Shown one piece after another: positions 37,601-46,248 of a stretch of DNA of 64,000 nt. The position numbers and the translations under genes are program-made. Positions within the stretch are counted from its first letter, which is position 1; each line of letters opens with the position of its first letter. Source of the stretch: Aliikangiella coralliicola (GTDB lineage: Bacteria; Pseudomonadota; Gammaproteobacteria; Enterobacterales; Kangiellaceae); assembly GCF_007004725.1 (NCBI RefSeq), contig NZ_ML660166.1, forward strand, positions 479,225 through 543,224. Direction: 5' to 3'. The notes beneath the pieces are model-generated. The model was not told the origin of the DNA. It did not search any database and saw nothing but the letters and a program-made list of their open reading frames with translations.

Positions 37601-38909
37601 TCGCAATAATTATCGTGCCATCCATATTAAATTCAATGACCGCTTGCGATTTACTGATCGCTTCGATTTGTCCTGAAGAGTCTGCATTCGCAAGCTTTTG
37701 TGCAGTCACATCTGATGCATATTTGACTACCTTATAAGGCTTACCATTTAAATCAAAAATCGGATTATAGGAAGCCTGTATCCAGACTTCTTTTCCACCT
37801 TTTCCAACACGTTTATATTCTCCCGCTTCGAATTCACCGCGATTAAGTTTCTCCCAAAACTCTTTGTATTCCGAACTTTCTTTAACGCCCGGTGGGGCAA
37901 ACATACTGTGGTGCTTGCCCTGGATTTCTTCCAGGCTATACCCCATTGCTCCCAGGAATATATCGTTCGCCTTTATAATCGTACCGTCCATATTAAATTC
38001 AATCACTGCCTGTGATTTACTGATCGCTTCAATTTGTCCTGATGAGTCAGCATTCGCAAGCTTTTGTGCACTCACATCTGATGCATATTTGACTACTTTA
38101 TAAGGCTTACCATTTAAATCAAAAATCGGATTATAGGAAGCCTGTATCCATACTTCTTTCCCACCTTTTCCAATCCGCTTATATTCTCCCGTTTCAAACT
38201 CGCCCTGATTTAGCTTTTCCCAAAACGCCTTATAATCGGCGCTTTCTTTTACACCGGGAGCAGCAAACATACTATGATGTTTCCCCTGAATTTCATTCAG
38301 GCTGTATCCCATTGCATTCAAAAATATATCATTGGCTGTAATGATGGTGCCGTCCATATTAAACTCAATCACAGCCTGAGACTTGCCAATCGCAGCGATC
38401 TGTCCGGCGAAATCATTGTTTAGCGCTTCTCTTTCTTTCTCAACAGTAACATCGGCCCAGGCAATTGTTGCACCCAATAATTCACCTTCGCCATCAAGGC
38501 ACGCTGAAATATCGAGTCTTATGCTGAGCTCTCCGATCGATAAACTAATCGCATTTGGCAAATTGTTTTTATCAGTAATTTTACTAGAGAATTGTTCGAG
38601 TTCAGGATGAAGCTTCTGAATTTTCTTTCCAACCAAAAAATCTCTATCGCCGCTAAAATCCGGCCAGTTATTACTGAACTCGTGCTTTAACTTATTTAAG
38701 AGCCTTTCTAACGCGACGTTAACAAAACTAATTTCTAAGTCAGTGTTAACTGTCATTATTGCAGTATTCAAATTTTCTAACGCTGCAAGATACTGTTCAT
38801 CTTGATTACTGTTCATATTTGTACCCTTGCTAGATTTCAATCTTTGACTTTTCGACTCATGACTTTTTTTGTTTTTATTTTTCGAACCTTTGGCCTTTGA
38901 CCCATTCAT
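34665..38909 (-). CDS. Cytoplasmic chemoreceptor with eight PAS domains
   Basis: A receptor of about 1,414 residues with no membrane segment. The order is a basic N-terminus, one PAS, four nearly identical PAS domains of 122 residues each (core [15 protein letters not shown] and [20 protein letters not shown]), three further PAS domains of a second type (FHKNPAHQR and SLEWADVT motifs), and the signalling domain with tip [20 protein letters not shown]. The tail ends [12 protein letters not shown] domains of this first type occur in BdlA/Aer-like receptors and may bind haem or flavin. A GTG at 38936 is in frame, but ATG 38909 has GGAG at good spacing. It is co-transcribed with cheA, two cheW and cheRDB, which implies its own signalling complex. 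Confidence 0.93.
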   Translation of the reverse strand: MNGSKAKGSKNKNKKSHESKSQRLKSSKGTNMNSNQDEQYLAALENLNTAIMTVNTDLEISFVNVALERLLNKLKHEFSNNWPDFSGDRDFLVGKKIQKLHPELEQFSSKITDKNNLPNAISLSIGELSIRLDISACLDGEGELLGATIAWADVTVEKEREALNNDFAGQIAAIGKSQAVIEFNMDGTIITANDIFLNAMGYSLNEIQGKHHSMFAAPGVKESADYKAFWEKLNQGEFETGEYKRIGKGGKEVWIQASYNPIFDLNGKPYKVVKYASDVSAQKLANADSSGQIEAISKSQAVIEFNMDGTIIKANDIFLGAMGYSLEEIQGKHHSMFAPPGVKESSEYKEFWEKLNRGEFEAGEYKRVGKGGKEVWIQASYNPIFDLNGKPYKVVKYASDVTAQKLANADSSGQIEAISKSQAVIEFNMDGTIIIANDIFLGAMGYSLEEIQGKHHSMFAPPGVKESAEYKEFWEKLNRGEFEAGEYKRVGKGGKEVWIQASYNPIFDLNGKPYKVVKYASDVTEQKLTNADYSGQIEAISKSQAVIEFNMDGTIIIANDIFLGAMGYSLEEIQGKHHSMFAPPGVKESAEYKEFWEKLNRGEFEAGEYKRIGKGGNEIWIQASYNPIFDLNGKPYKVVKYATDITEQTRIFHEASRMKGAVLGSQTAVMMVDRDLKITFCNDATYELLKSLESAMVSIWPGFQPTEEYMLGKCIDDFHKNPAHQRKILSDPANLPFKTNISIGENTIELNVCAIINVEGQHVGASLEWADVTAKVASDNDVARLMGAMEGSQTATMMVDRDLLVTYTNPATMSLLGELESTLQSIWPDFKATEDYMIGKCIDDFHKDPAHQRKLLGDPANLPYQTNIKLGDNTISLNVAAIMDSQGNYVGSSLEWADVTEQIAAEVEVGRLISAVEGMSTNLMMADPDGNINYLNPSIKNMLSRREKEIQAVLPQFDIDTLIGTNFDVFHKNPAHQRRLLRPENLPYSSDIKVGPLSFKLIAVALKDKSDNYLGTAVEWIDTTEQVNAQEQVEELIAKASRGELTERLDAESFEGFMKNLSLGVNSMLDTVVEPIDNCQKSLEQLAAGNLQQSMEGNYHGMFKDLQSSINTSIDNLRNMVGEIMEASSHVSSSSKEISQGNTDLSQRTEEQASSLEETASSMEELTGTVKENAESAGKANKLSSDTMQLAESGGQVVTEAIKAMKEINDASREISDIISVIDEIAFQTNLLALNAAVEAARAGDQGRGFAVVAAEVRNLAQRSASAAKDIKSLISNSVSKVDQGSQLVNDSGQKLNDIVDSVRNVSQLVKEISGASEEQASGIEQVNQAISQMDNMTQQNSALVEQAAASAESLNEQAGNLMELMSFFKTGDESGKRSGEIISPVKRASSNAESAPVKRRSPQVSSDEEWEEF
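36985..38448 (-). repeat. Four 366-bp in-frame tandem repeats inside the PAS receptor gene
   Basis: The same point of each unit recurs at 36985, 37351, 37717 and 38083, exactly 366 bp (122 codons) apart. About 170 bp are identical between the first two units (around 37122-37291 and 37488-37657), including third codon positions, so the copies are recent or homogenised by gene conversion. Confidence 0.9.
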
Positions 38910-38944
38910 AATTTCTCTCCGCGAGTTTCTCAACACCTACAACG

Positions 38945-39454
38945 CTACCCACCTAATTCTTCTAAATTAATCAACTTATTCAGTTCTAATAAAACAATCA
39001 TCGCCTCATCAACTTTCGCAATGCCTTTGATATATCGCGTGTCAACTTTGCTCCCCATTCTCGGCGCTTGGCGCAAGTTTTCGACGGTGACATCGTAAAC
39101 ATCTGAAACCGCATCTACGACGATTCCAACAGTCACATCCTGCTCTATGTCCTCAAGTGTGGTTTTCAAAATGATAACCACTGTCGTTTTATTGTAAGTA
39201 ACTTCTGGATACTCGAACCTCACTCTTAAATCCACTATCGGCACGATGGTTCCACGCCAATCGATAACACCTTTGATATAATCAGGTGTATTAGGAATCG
39301 GCCTTGGTTCTAACCAGCCATGAATTTCTTGTACGGCCAAAATATCAACCCCGTATTCATCTTGCGCCATTAAGAATGTGAGGTATTGCTGCATGCTTTT
39401 TTCGTTTTTATGATTGTTATTATCAGCTTGTTTTGATTCTGCGATCTCAGCCAT
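38945..39454 (-). CDS. cheW: CheW coupling protein (first copy upstream of the PAS receptor)
   Basis: A 169-residue CheW fold (YLTFLMAQDEYGVDILAVQE, IPNTPDYIKGVIDWRGTIVP, VDLRVRFEYPE). It bridges receptor and CheA. The N-terminal 25 residues are a charged extension. Its start overlaps the end of the preceding cheW by 8 bp. The cluster therefore makes two non-identical coupling proteins, as in Vibrio cholerae cluster III. Confidence 0.94.
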   Translation of the reverse strand: MAEIAESKQADNNNHKNEKSMQQYLTFLMAQDEYGVDILAVQEIHGWLEPRPIPNTPDYIKGVIDWRGTIVPIVDLRVRFEYPEVTYNKTTVVIILKTTLEDIEQDVTVGIVVDAVSDVYDVTVENLRQAPRMGSKVDTRYIKGIAKVDEAMIVLLELNKLINLEELGG

Positions 39455-39998
39455 TACTTACCTGCCCTCCCGCATAGGGATGATCTATCAGATCAAGACT
39501 TAATAAATTTTCCAGGTTTAAGAGCGTGACAGCATGACCATCAATAGTCATGACACCCGCAGTAAATCGACCATCAATTTCACTACCATAATCAGGCACA
39601 TCGAAAATTTTTGACTCTTCCATATTAAACACATCAGACACAGCATCAACGACACATCCCATTAAACAGTTTTTATCGCTATATTGGCTCTTTAAAATAA
39701 TGATTACTGTGGTCGCATTATATTCAAAGTTTTTAAATCGAAATCTTCTTCGCAAATCCATCACCGGTACAATGGTTCCTCTAAGGTTTAAAACACCTTT
39801 GATGTATTCAGGAGAGTTAGGTAAAAATGTCGGTTGTTCCCACGCTCGAATTTCCTGGACTCTAAGAATATTCACAGAGAACTCCTCATTACCCACAATA
39901 AAACTCAAAAACTGAGAGCCTGTTTCATCGCTGATCATCTCACTATCAGTGAGTTGTGCTTCCTGATTTTGGATAACCTGCATTATTTCCGATGGCAT
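39447..39998 (-). CDS. cheW: CheW coupling protein (second copy)
   Basis: A 183-residue CheW fold (FLSFIVGNEEFSVNILRVQE, LPNSPEYIKGVLNLRGTIVP, VMDLRRRFRF). It is similar to but distinct from the neighbouring CheW. Two coupling proteins may allow different receptor or kinase pairings within the array. It lies 121 bp downstream of cheA, with a 17-bp tandem duplication in the gap. Confidence 0.94.
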   Translation of the reverse strand: MPSEIMQVIQNQEAQLTDSEMISDETGSQFLSFIVGNEEFSVNILRVQEIRAWEQPTFLPNSPEYIKGVLNLRGTIVPVMDLRRRFRFKNFEYNATTVIIILKSQYSDKNCLMGCVVDAVSDVFNMEESKIFDVPDYGSEIDGRFTAGVMTIDGHAVTLLNLENLLSLDLIDHPYAGGQVSNG

Positions 39999-40015
39999 AC
40001 GTTTACCTTTAAGTT

Positions 40016-40049
40016 CTAACTATCAGTATTCTCTAACTATCAGTATTCT
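40016..40049. repeat. Perfect 17-bp tandem duplication upstream of cheW
   Basis: CTAACTATCAGTATTCT occurs at 40016-40032 and again at 40033-40049, followed by the start of a third copy. It lies just ahead of the second cheW gene. Confidence 0.8.
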
Positions 40050-40119
40050 CTAACTTAAAATATCCTTTTACGCGTACTCAAATTAAACACTCGCTATCAA
40101 CAAGTTTCCCGATGATTGT

Positions 40120-42252
40120 TTAAGCCACTCTCTCACGCTTGCGACTTGCACGTTCTGATGCGCGTTTTGCTAATCCTACGATATCGAGGATCAACGACAC
40201 TCTTCCATCTCCTAAGATTGTTGCTCCAGAGACGCCCTGAATCGATTTGTAATGACTTTCTAAACTTTTAATCACCACTTGTTGCTGTCCCAGTAATTCA
40301 TCAATTCGCAGTGCGATGCGTCGGTTTTCTCCTTCAACAATGGCCAACAAACCATCACTCACATTAGTGAGTTCATGTTTAATTTCAAACTCGTCTTTTA
40401 AATCAATAATTGGTACATATTCATCATGAAGTTTATAAACTTTCATATCACCGGCGATGGTAGATATTTCCGCCATGGTCAAAGGAACAGATTCTATAAT
40501 TGAAACCAGCGGGAGTACGAATACTTCGTTTGCAACTTTAATCAGTTGGCCATCCAGAATGGCAAGGGTCAGTGGCAATCGAATGGTAAAAGTTGTTCCC
40601 TGTCCTAACTCGGAGTGAATTTCTACACTGCCTCCCAGGTTATTAATGTTTCTCTTAACCACGTCCATGCCAACACCGCGACCAGAAACATCACTAACAA
40701 TCTCTGCCGTTGAAAACCCGGGCTCCATAATTAACGATAAGATATGATCGCGAGGAATATCAGTGCCCGGTTGAATAAGTCCTTTGTCGACCGCCTTTTC
40801 GTAGATGATATCCGGGTCAATCCCGCCGCCATCATCGACGACTTCAATAACGATATTGCCGCCTTGATGGAAAGCGTTAAGTATTAATGTCCCCTCTTCG
40901 TCTTTTCCTTGTTCAACTCTTTTTTCAACAGACTCAATACCGTGATCAAGTGCATTTCTGACAAGATGAGTCAGCGGGTCTCCGATTTGTTCCATTACTG
41001 TTTTATCGAGTTCAGTAGACTCTCCTTTTATTTCCAGGTTAACTTTTTTACCAAGCTGACTCGATAAATCGCGAACCATTCTGGGTAGACGATTAAAAAC
41101 AAAACCTATCGGCAACATACGAATTCGCATGACGCTTTCTTGTAACTCTCGTGTGTTCTGCTCTAACTCGCTCAACCCGGAGATAAGTTGATTAAGTTTA
41201 GACATATCAAAGTTTTCACCGAGCTCACCGAGCATCGATTGAGTGATGACTAACTCGCCCACCAAATCAATCAAGGTGTCAACCTTATCAATTCCCACTC
41301 GAATAGAAGCAGAAGCAGCCGTCTTCTTCTCCGTTTTCGGTGGAACGTCTTTTTTAACCGAAACAAGCTTTTGCTGAGGTTGAGAAGATGCTGGCTTATC
41401 TTGCTCTGCAGGTTGGCTTTTTACTGGTTTGTCGGCTTTTTTCGTTTTTTCAACTACGGCTTCAGAATCAGTATCGAATGCTTCAGCCGTGAGCTCCTCT
41501 TGTGTATTTTGCTCAGCTTGAGTTTCAGTTTTTTCCTGGCGAGCAATTTCTAATACACAATCATCTTCGACCCACTCAAAGACTTCTTTAATGGCTTCAA
41601 TTTCTATTTCGGAGTCAAGAGACAAGTCCCATGACATATAACATTCTTCAGCCTTCAACTCGTCAAAATCAGGAACTTTTTCTAAATTAGCTTTAACATC
41701 CAGCGCACCAAATGCTTTTAACTCTCGAAACATTCTTAAGGGTTCGTTACCGGTTTCCAGAATGTAGCTTTCAGGCACAAACTTGATTGTCCAGGGCGAT
41801 TGGTCTTGCGGCTCGGACAAGGACAAGTTCACTTCCTGCTCAACAGCATCGTCTTTTTCTTGCGGCGCTTCACCGCTTAACAACTCGTTAAAGTAATTGA
41901 TTAATTCAATATGTGAATCTCCCATGTCCTCTTCTTTTTGTGTTCTGGTTAGCATGCCCCTTAAGCAATCAACCGATTTTAAGAGTAAGTCAACAACCTC
42001 CCGAGTAACTGGACGGCTGCCTTCTCGCATTTCATCGAGCAAGGTTTCCAGTACATGGGTAAAGTCTGCAATTTCTTTAAAACTAAAAGTTGCGCTTCCA
42101 CCTTTGATGGAATGTGCTGCGCGAAATATGGTATTAATATTTTCAAGATCAGAGCCAGCTTCCAGATGAAGGAGTTCTTGCTCCATAGTATCTAATCCTT
42201 CGAAACTTTCTTCGAAGAAAACCTGGTGAAACTGACTTAAATCTATTTCCAT
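40120..42252 (-). CDS. cheA: Chemotaxis histidine kinase CheA, second system
   Basis: A 710-residue kinase with a P1 HPt domain with His47 (FRAAHSIKGGSATF), a P2-like/linker region, P3 from about 315 (ASIRVGIDKVDTLIDLVGELV), P4 ATPase motifs (VRNALDHGIES, DDGGGID, GRGVGMDVV) and a C-terminal CheW-like domain. The linker lacks the DDEFEALL repeats found in the flagellar-cluster CheA. The frame is open to a TTG at 42291, but ATG 42252 with AAAAGG upstream fits the family start. It works with the two adjacent CheW proteins, the PAS receptor and the CheY at 42384. Confidence 0.95.
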   Translation of the reverse strand: MEIDLSQFHQVFFEESFEGLDTMEQELLHLEAGSDLENINTIFRAAHSIKGGSATFSFKEIADFTHVLETLLDEMREGSRPVTREVVDLLLKSVDCLRGMLTRTQKEEDMGDSHIELINYFNELLSGEAPQEKDDAVEQEVNLSLSEPQDQSPWTIKFVPESYILETGNEPLRMFRELKAFGALDVKANLEKVPDFDELKAEECYMSWDLSLDSEIEIEAIKEVFEWVEDDCVLEIARQEKTETQAEQNTQEELTAEAFDTDSEAVVEKTKKADKPVKSQPAEQDKPASSQPQQKLVSVKKDVPPKTEKKTAASASIRVGIDKVDTLIDLVGELVITQSMLGELGENFDMSKLNQLISGLSELEQNTRELQESVMRIRMLPIGFVFNRLPRMVRDLSSQLGKKVNLEIKGESTELDKTVMEQIGDPLTHLVRNALDHGIESVEKRVEQGKDEEGTLILNAFHQGGNIVIEVVDDGGGIDPDIIYEKAVDKGLIQPGTDIPRDHILSLIMEPGFSTAEIVSDVSGRGVGMDVVKRNINNLGGSVEIHSELGQGTTFTIRLPLTLAILDGQLIKVANEVFVLPLVSIIESVPLTMAEISTIAGDMKVYKLHDEYVPIIDLKDEFEIKHELTNVSDGLLAIVEGENRRIALRIDELLGQQQVVIKSLESHYKSIQGVSGATILGDGRVSLILDIVGLAKRASERASRKRERVA

Positions 42253-42383
42253 CTGTGTACCTTTTTCTACCGGAAGGTAAAAGACCTTCAAGCGATGTTT
42301 AGATAACGAGAGTTAAAGTTTATTCGACGATATTATTGTTATTTATTAGTGCTACTTTCATAAGACAATGATCGAAAAGTTCA

Positions 42384-42746
42384 CTATCCAACAACCTTGT
42401 TAACCGTTGCTAACAACTGGTCGGGATTAAAAGGTTTAACGATCCAACCGGTAGCCCCGGCAGCTCGGCCCGCTTGCTTTTTTTCGGAGGACGACTCAGT
42501 GGTGAGCATCAAAATCGGCGTAAACCGATAATTTCCCAACGCCCGCAATTCTTTGACTAGCGTTAAACCATCCATATTAGGCATGTTGACATCGGATATA
42601 ACCACGTCAAATGCTTGCGACTGAGCCACTTTTAAAGCTTCGACCCCGTCGGATGCTTCCGACACATCAAACCCTGCGCTTTTTAGCGTAAAGCTCACCA
42701 TTTGGCGCATTGATGCTGAGTCATCAACAGCAAGTATTTTTGTCAT
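42384..42746 (-). CDS. cheY: CheY-like response regulator, second system
   Basis: A single 120-residue receiver with acidic pocket AVDDSASMRQ, phospho-acceptor Asp52 (VISDVNMPNMDG) and Lys in WIVKPFNPDQL. It clusters in sequence pattern with CheY proteins of non-E. coli-like systems rather than with the FliM-binding CheY at 12371. It lies between the STAS gene and cheA and is likely their output or phosphate sink. The target is unknown. Confidence 0.92.
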   Translation of the reverse strand: MTKILAVDDSASMRQMVSFTLKSAGFDVSEASDGVEALKVAQSQAFDVVISDVNMPNMDGLTLVKELRALGNYRFTPILMLTTESSSEKKQAGRAAGATGWIVKPFNPDQLLATVNKVVG

Positions 42747-42815
42747 GATTTTATTTCTCCGCTTCTATAGGACCTGTCGCCATCTGAAAATTGATTACTA
42801 TCAGAACAACAGGCT

Positions 42816-43094
42816 CTAAACTAAATAGAGCTGCTTGCTCAACCCTAAAATTTCACTTGATTGTTTAAGAGTATCGGAAGGCTTTTGCCAAGAGACTGTA
42901 TGCCCCCGTTGTTCGACTTTTTTTATAAATGCATAAATGAGTTGCAAACCTGCGCTGTCGGCTCTTTCAATTTTGTCTGAAACCAGAACGACAGGAAGAT
43001 CTTTAGCCAATGCCGTTTCAAGCCGAGTTTTTAAACTGGACGCATTCATAATGTCGAGTGCAGCCCCTAAACTAACGGAGGTTTTCTTTGCCAC
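42816..43094 (-). CDS. STAS-domain protein of the second chemosensory cluster
   Basis: A 92-residue STAS fold (VSLGAALDIMNASSLKTRLE, VSDKIERADSAGLQLIYAFI) with the conserved Ser in ADSAGLQL. STAS proteins head several proteobacterial che clusters of this order (STAS-cheY-cheA-cheW-cheW-mcp-cheRDB), but their job is not established. It begins the second che operon, 320 bp after fliJ, beyond a hairpin and a sigma-54-like site. Confidence 0.85.
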   Translation of the reverse strand: MAKKTSVSLGAALDIMNASSLKTRLETALAKDLPVVLVSDKIERADSAGLQLIYAFIKKVEQRGHTVSWQKPSDTLKQSSEILGLSKQLYLV

Positions 43095-43282
43095 TAACTA
43101 GCCCTCAAATTGAGATATCAATTCCTTTTCTGGTACTGACGTTTTAACTCTATAACTAGGTATAGCAGAATTTTATAAAGTTACCCTGAAAAGTGACCAA
43201 ATTTCGCAATTTTCGATTGAGTTTCAGTGAAAAAGCAAAAAACGCTAACAGATTGGTTTTCATCACTTTAATAGTAACTTCA

Positions 43283-43298
43283 AGCAAAAGTTGTGCAA
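43283..43298 (-). promoter_or_regulatory. Possible sigma-54 promoter of the second che operon
   Basis: The minus strand reads TTGCACAACTTTTGCT. The GC and its 10-base spacing are right, but only one G of the -24 GG is present. It lies about 190 bp upstream of the STAS gene and overlaps a palindrome, so it may be fortuitous. Confidence 0.35.
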
Positions 43299-43320
43299 TT
43301 TTGCACTCGCCAACTGGCGA
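43293..43320 (-). terminator. Two back-to-back 14-bp palindromes after fliJ
   Basis: GTGCAA-TT-TTGCAC (43293-43306) directly abuts TCGCCA-AC-TGGCGA (43307-43320), about 95 bp past the fliJ stop. They could terminate the fliE-fliJ operon or be operator sites for the second che operon. The rest of the 320-bp gap holds no gene. Confidence 0.4.
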
Positions 43321-43414
43321 AGGTTTGTTCTATCAAACGCCAGATTATTAAATACAGTAAGAAATAATACGGAACTAGATATGTTGTATTTCAGTAAAAC
43401 TACGTAGAAGTAAA

Positions 43415-43873
43415 TTAACCTAAACCGTTGGAATTTTGACGCCTGATAAACGCTTGTGTTGACATTTCGTCAATTTGAGCTGATTCTTTTTTTTCTTTCT
43501 GTTTGACTTCTTTATCTTTTATTTTCGTCATCACCTGAGAAATCGCTTTGGTCCGGCTATGTTTGCTCTTCCATTGGTCCTGATTGATATCAACTTGTTC
43601 AGTCGATTTTTGAATAACATCTTTTTGCTGGGTAATCGCGAGATTAAGTTTATTGAGAAACTGATGATAGTGTTGCAAGGCTGCGCCGGAAACACCCGCT
43701 TTCACCTTTTCTTCCATTTCTGTTAAATATTCTATTCGGTATTGTTCTAATTGATTCAGCTTCTGTAATTCTTGTTTGTGATTATCTAATGATTCTCCTA
43801 ATGCTTTAGCTGCCGCTTTTTCATTGTTTTGAGCCAGTTTTTTAATTGGCTTTAACCGTTTCGACCGAACCAT
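43415..43873 (-). CDS. fliJ: Flagellar export chaperone FliJ
   Basis: A 152-residue, highly charged coiled-coil protein (MVRSKRLKPIKKLAQNNEKA, then long Lys/Glu/Gln helices). FliJ couples the FliI ATPase to FlhA and escorts chaperones. Identification relies on length, coiled coil and position at the end of the fliEFGHIJ set. It is separated from fliI by 338 bp, unusually wide for this operon. Confidence 0.88.
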   Translation of the reverse strand: MVRSKRLKPIKKLAQNNEKAAAKALGESLDNHKQELQKLNQLEQYRIEYLTEMEEKVKAGVSGAALQHYHQFLNKLNLAITQQKDVIQKSTEQVDINQDQWKSKHSRTKAISQVMTKIKDKEVKQKEKKESAQIDEMSTQAFIRRQNSNGLG

Positions 43874-44211
43874 CTCTACTCCTGAACTTCATCACAATGA
43901 TAAAAATGAAAGTTGTCGACTACTAGATTTTCTTTCGCTATTTACTAGTTAATCCAGGCGGCGACAAGCGACATCTATTAGTATAGTTTGAATTACACTA
44001 CTCTGCTTTTATTTAGCCAACGATTTGTTGTGTTTTTCGGTTGATAATCTTTCCCTTAGTATCTGATTCTGCTAAAAAATTTGCCATACCAAAGATACTT
44101 CCTACAGCCCAATCCTGATTTCTAAAATTATTAGTGAACTCTGTGACAATACTTTTTAATAATAAAACCAGAGAACCAGCACCGATATTTTTAAATTTCA
44201 AGCGGTCGATT
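43874..44211. other. Wide gap between fliI and fliJ
   Basis: These 338 bp interrupt an otherwise tight operon. The minus strand holds a 62-codon frame (44013-44201) that opens with TTG and has no ribosome site. It is probably not a gene. No promoter or terminator is evident. Confidence 0.4.
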
Positions 44212-45543
44212 TTATTGCAACATCATCTGCTGCAATTCTTCAACGCTGGCTTGAATGTGCACTTCTTCATTAATCTTTTGGCATAAAAATGCGCGTATTT
44301 CCGGCATCATTTCGATCGCTTCATCAATGAGTGGATCGCTTCCCTTTTGATAAGCACCAACAGAAATCAGATCTTTGTTTTGCTGATAGGTCGAGTACAA
44401 AAATTTCAACTGACTAATGGCATCTCGATGCTCTTGCGTAGTGATCTGGTTGATGACGCGACTGACAGAACCTTCGATATCAATCGCTGGGTAATGACCG
44501 GAGTCAGCCAGCTCGCGAGATAGCACCACATGGCCGTCAAGAATTGCACGAGACGCATCAACAATGGGATCTTGCTGATCATCCCCCTCGGCCAACACGG
44601 TATAAAATCCGGTAATTGAACCTTTTCCTTCATCACCATTGCCAGCTCTTTCTACCAACTGCGGTAGCATGGCAAAAACCGAAGGTGGGTAACCTTTGGT
44701 TGCAGGCGGCTCGCCAATGGCCAAAGCAACTTCACGTTGCGCCTGACAAAAACGTGTTAACGAATCCATTAATAACAACACATCTTTTCCCTGATCTCTA
44801 AAATACTCTGCGATGGTGGTCGCTGACATAGCACCTTGCAATCGCATTAGCGGAGAATTATCCGCCGGCACCGCCACCACAACTGAACGTCGAATCCCCT
44901 CAGTTCCCAATATCTGTTCAATGAATTCTTTAACTTCGCGGCCACGCTCTCCGATGAGTCCAACGACGATAACATCAGCGTCGGTAAATCGTGTCATCAT
45001 TCCCAGCAAAACACTTTTACCGACACCACTACCGGCGAGTAAGCCCATTCGCTGGCCACGGCCAACAGTGAGTACGGAATTGATCGAGCGAACCCCGACA
45101 TCGAGAGATTCGGTTACCGGTTTTCTTTCTAGTGGGTTGATTGGTTCTGCCGCTAAAGGTCTCGCCTGATGACACTGAATTGGACCCAGGCCATCAATCG
45201 GATGTCCCTGTCCGTCAAGCACTCTTCCCAGCAGCGCGTCGCCCACCGGAATTTCTGCTGCTTTATGCGTGGGAATGACTCGGGCGCCAGGGCCTAATCC
45301 GTGGATGCTGCCAATTGGCATCAGGTAAATTTTATCCTGAGCAAAACCGACAACTTCTGCTTCCTCTAATTTACCGTTGATTGTTTCCACATGACATCGT
45401 TCGCCAATATTGACACTGCACCCAACAGCTTCTAACGTCATACCGACCATTCTGGTTAAGCGGCCTTCTACCACAATACTTGATTGCTCTTGTATTAAGG
45501 GTTTAAATTGTTTCAGATAATTGGCCAGGGAAACATCATTCAC
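44212..45543 (-). CDS. fliI: Flagellum-specific ATPase FliI
   Basis: A 443-residue ATPase related to F1-beta with Walker A GLLAGSGVGKSVLLG, GLIGERGREVKEF, Walker B region VLLLMDSLTRFCQAQREVAL and ASRAILDGHVVLSRELA. It energises unfolding and delivery of export substrates. The frame is open upstream to 45597, but that part would run 62 bp inside fliH. GTG 45543, with GGAG eight bases upstream, overlaps the fliH stop by 8 bp and is the likely start. Confidence 0.96.
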   Translation of the reverse strand: MNDVSLANYLKQFKPLIQEQSSIVVEGRLTRMVGMTLEAVGCSVNIGERCHVETINGKLEEAEVVGFAQDKIYLMPIGSIHGLGPGARVIPTHKAAEIPVGDALLGRVLDGQGHPIDGLGPIQCHQARPLAAEPINPLERKPVTESLDVGVRSINSVLTVGRGQRMGLLAGSGVGKSVLLGMMTRFTDADVIVVGLIGERGREVKEFIEQILGTEGIRRSVVVAVPADNSPLMRLQGAMSATTIAEYFRDQGKDVLLLMDSLTRFCQAQREVALAIGEPPATKGYPPSVFAMLPQLVERAGNGDEGKGSITGFYTVLAEGDDQQDPIVDASRAILDGHVVLSRELADSGHYPAIDIEGSVSRVINQITTQEHRDAISQLKFLYSTYQQNKDLISVGAYQKGSDPLIDEAIEMMPEIRAFLCQKINEEVHIQASVEELQQMMLQ

Positions 45544-46240
45544 CGTCGGATTCTCCAGCCCGTTGCCCGCCGGCAATTCGACTAAATAAAACCGCAATCT
45601 GCTTATCTATTGACGCGTCAACTTTTGAATTCTCGGTATTCACCTGACAGCCCCCTCGCACCACCGAGGGATCACCTTTTATTTCCCAGTTTCCTGAATC
45701 ATTTTCCGTCCCAATCGACAGGGCATTTTTTACAATGAGTGCGTCTTCCGGGTGTAACGCGATAGTGATTGATTTCGAGCCAACCGGAAGTAACTTAAGC
45801 GCTTCTCGGATGATGGCAATTAACTGGGTAGGATCTTGTTGTAGTTCTCTGCGCACAATTTGTCTGGCAATCGCGAATGCCAGTTGCAATAATTCGTTTT
45901 GAGTCTGCTCGCCGCATTGTCTGGTAGGTTCGGTTAGTTGCTCAATGACTTCGGACAGGCTCTTGGTTAGTTCATCGATTTGTTGTTTCGCAGCAGCTAG
46001 CCCTGCTTCACGCCCTTCATTTAAACCTTGTTGATACGCCTCATCGCGAATAGCCTGCAATTCCTCTGCAGAAATTCTCTCTTGTTCTTCTTCGGAAAGT
46101 TCCTCTACCTCTTCCTCTTCAACCGGCTGAATAAAATTGGGCGCATCTCCCAACTCTAAAGAAGGCACCTTCCACGGAGAATACTTGGTGTTATCTTTCA
46201 GGGGTTTAATCGGAGAATCTGATTTAAGTTTCATTACCAT
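45536..46240 (-). CDS. fliH: Flagellar export ATPase regulator FliH
   Basis: A 234-residue protein with an acidic N-terminal half, GxxxG-like helices (AYQQGLNEGREAGLAAAKQQ) and a C-terminal domain similar to ATPase stator delta/epsilon-type FliH domains (QLAFAIARQIVRRELQQDPT, GDPSVVRGGCQVNTENSKVD). It inhibits FliI and docks it to the C-ring. It is located between fliG and fliI, with an 8-bp overlap with fliI. Confidence 0.94.
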   Translation of the reverse strand: MVMKLKSDSPIKPLKDNTKYSPWKVPSLELGDAPNFIQPVEEEEVEELSEEEQERISAEELQAIRDEAYQQGLNEGREAGLAAAKQQIDELTKSLSEVIEQLTEPTRQCGEQTQNELLQLAFAIARQIVRRELQQDPTQLIAIIREALKLLPVGSKSITIALHPEDALIVKNALSIGTENDSGNWEIKGDPSVVRGGCQVNTENSKVDASIDKQIAVLFSRIAGGQRAGESDGE

Positions 46241-46248
46241 AATAAGGC

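Noticed and set aside
44013..44201. 62-codon frame between fliI and fliJ
   Set aside because: It opens with TTG, has no ribosome site, and begins directly behind the fliI stop. Nothing in it resembles a flagellar protein. Kept only as a note on the gap.
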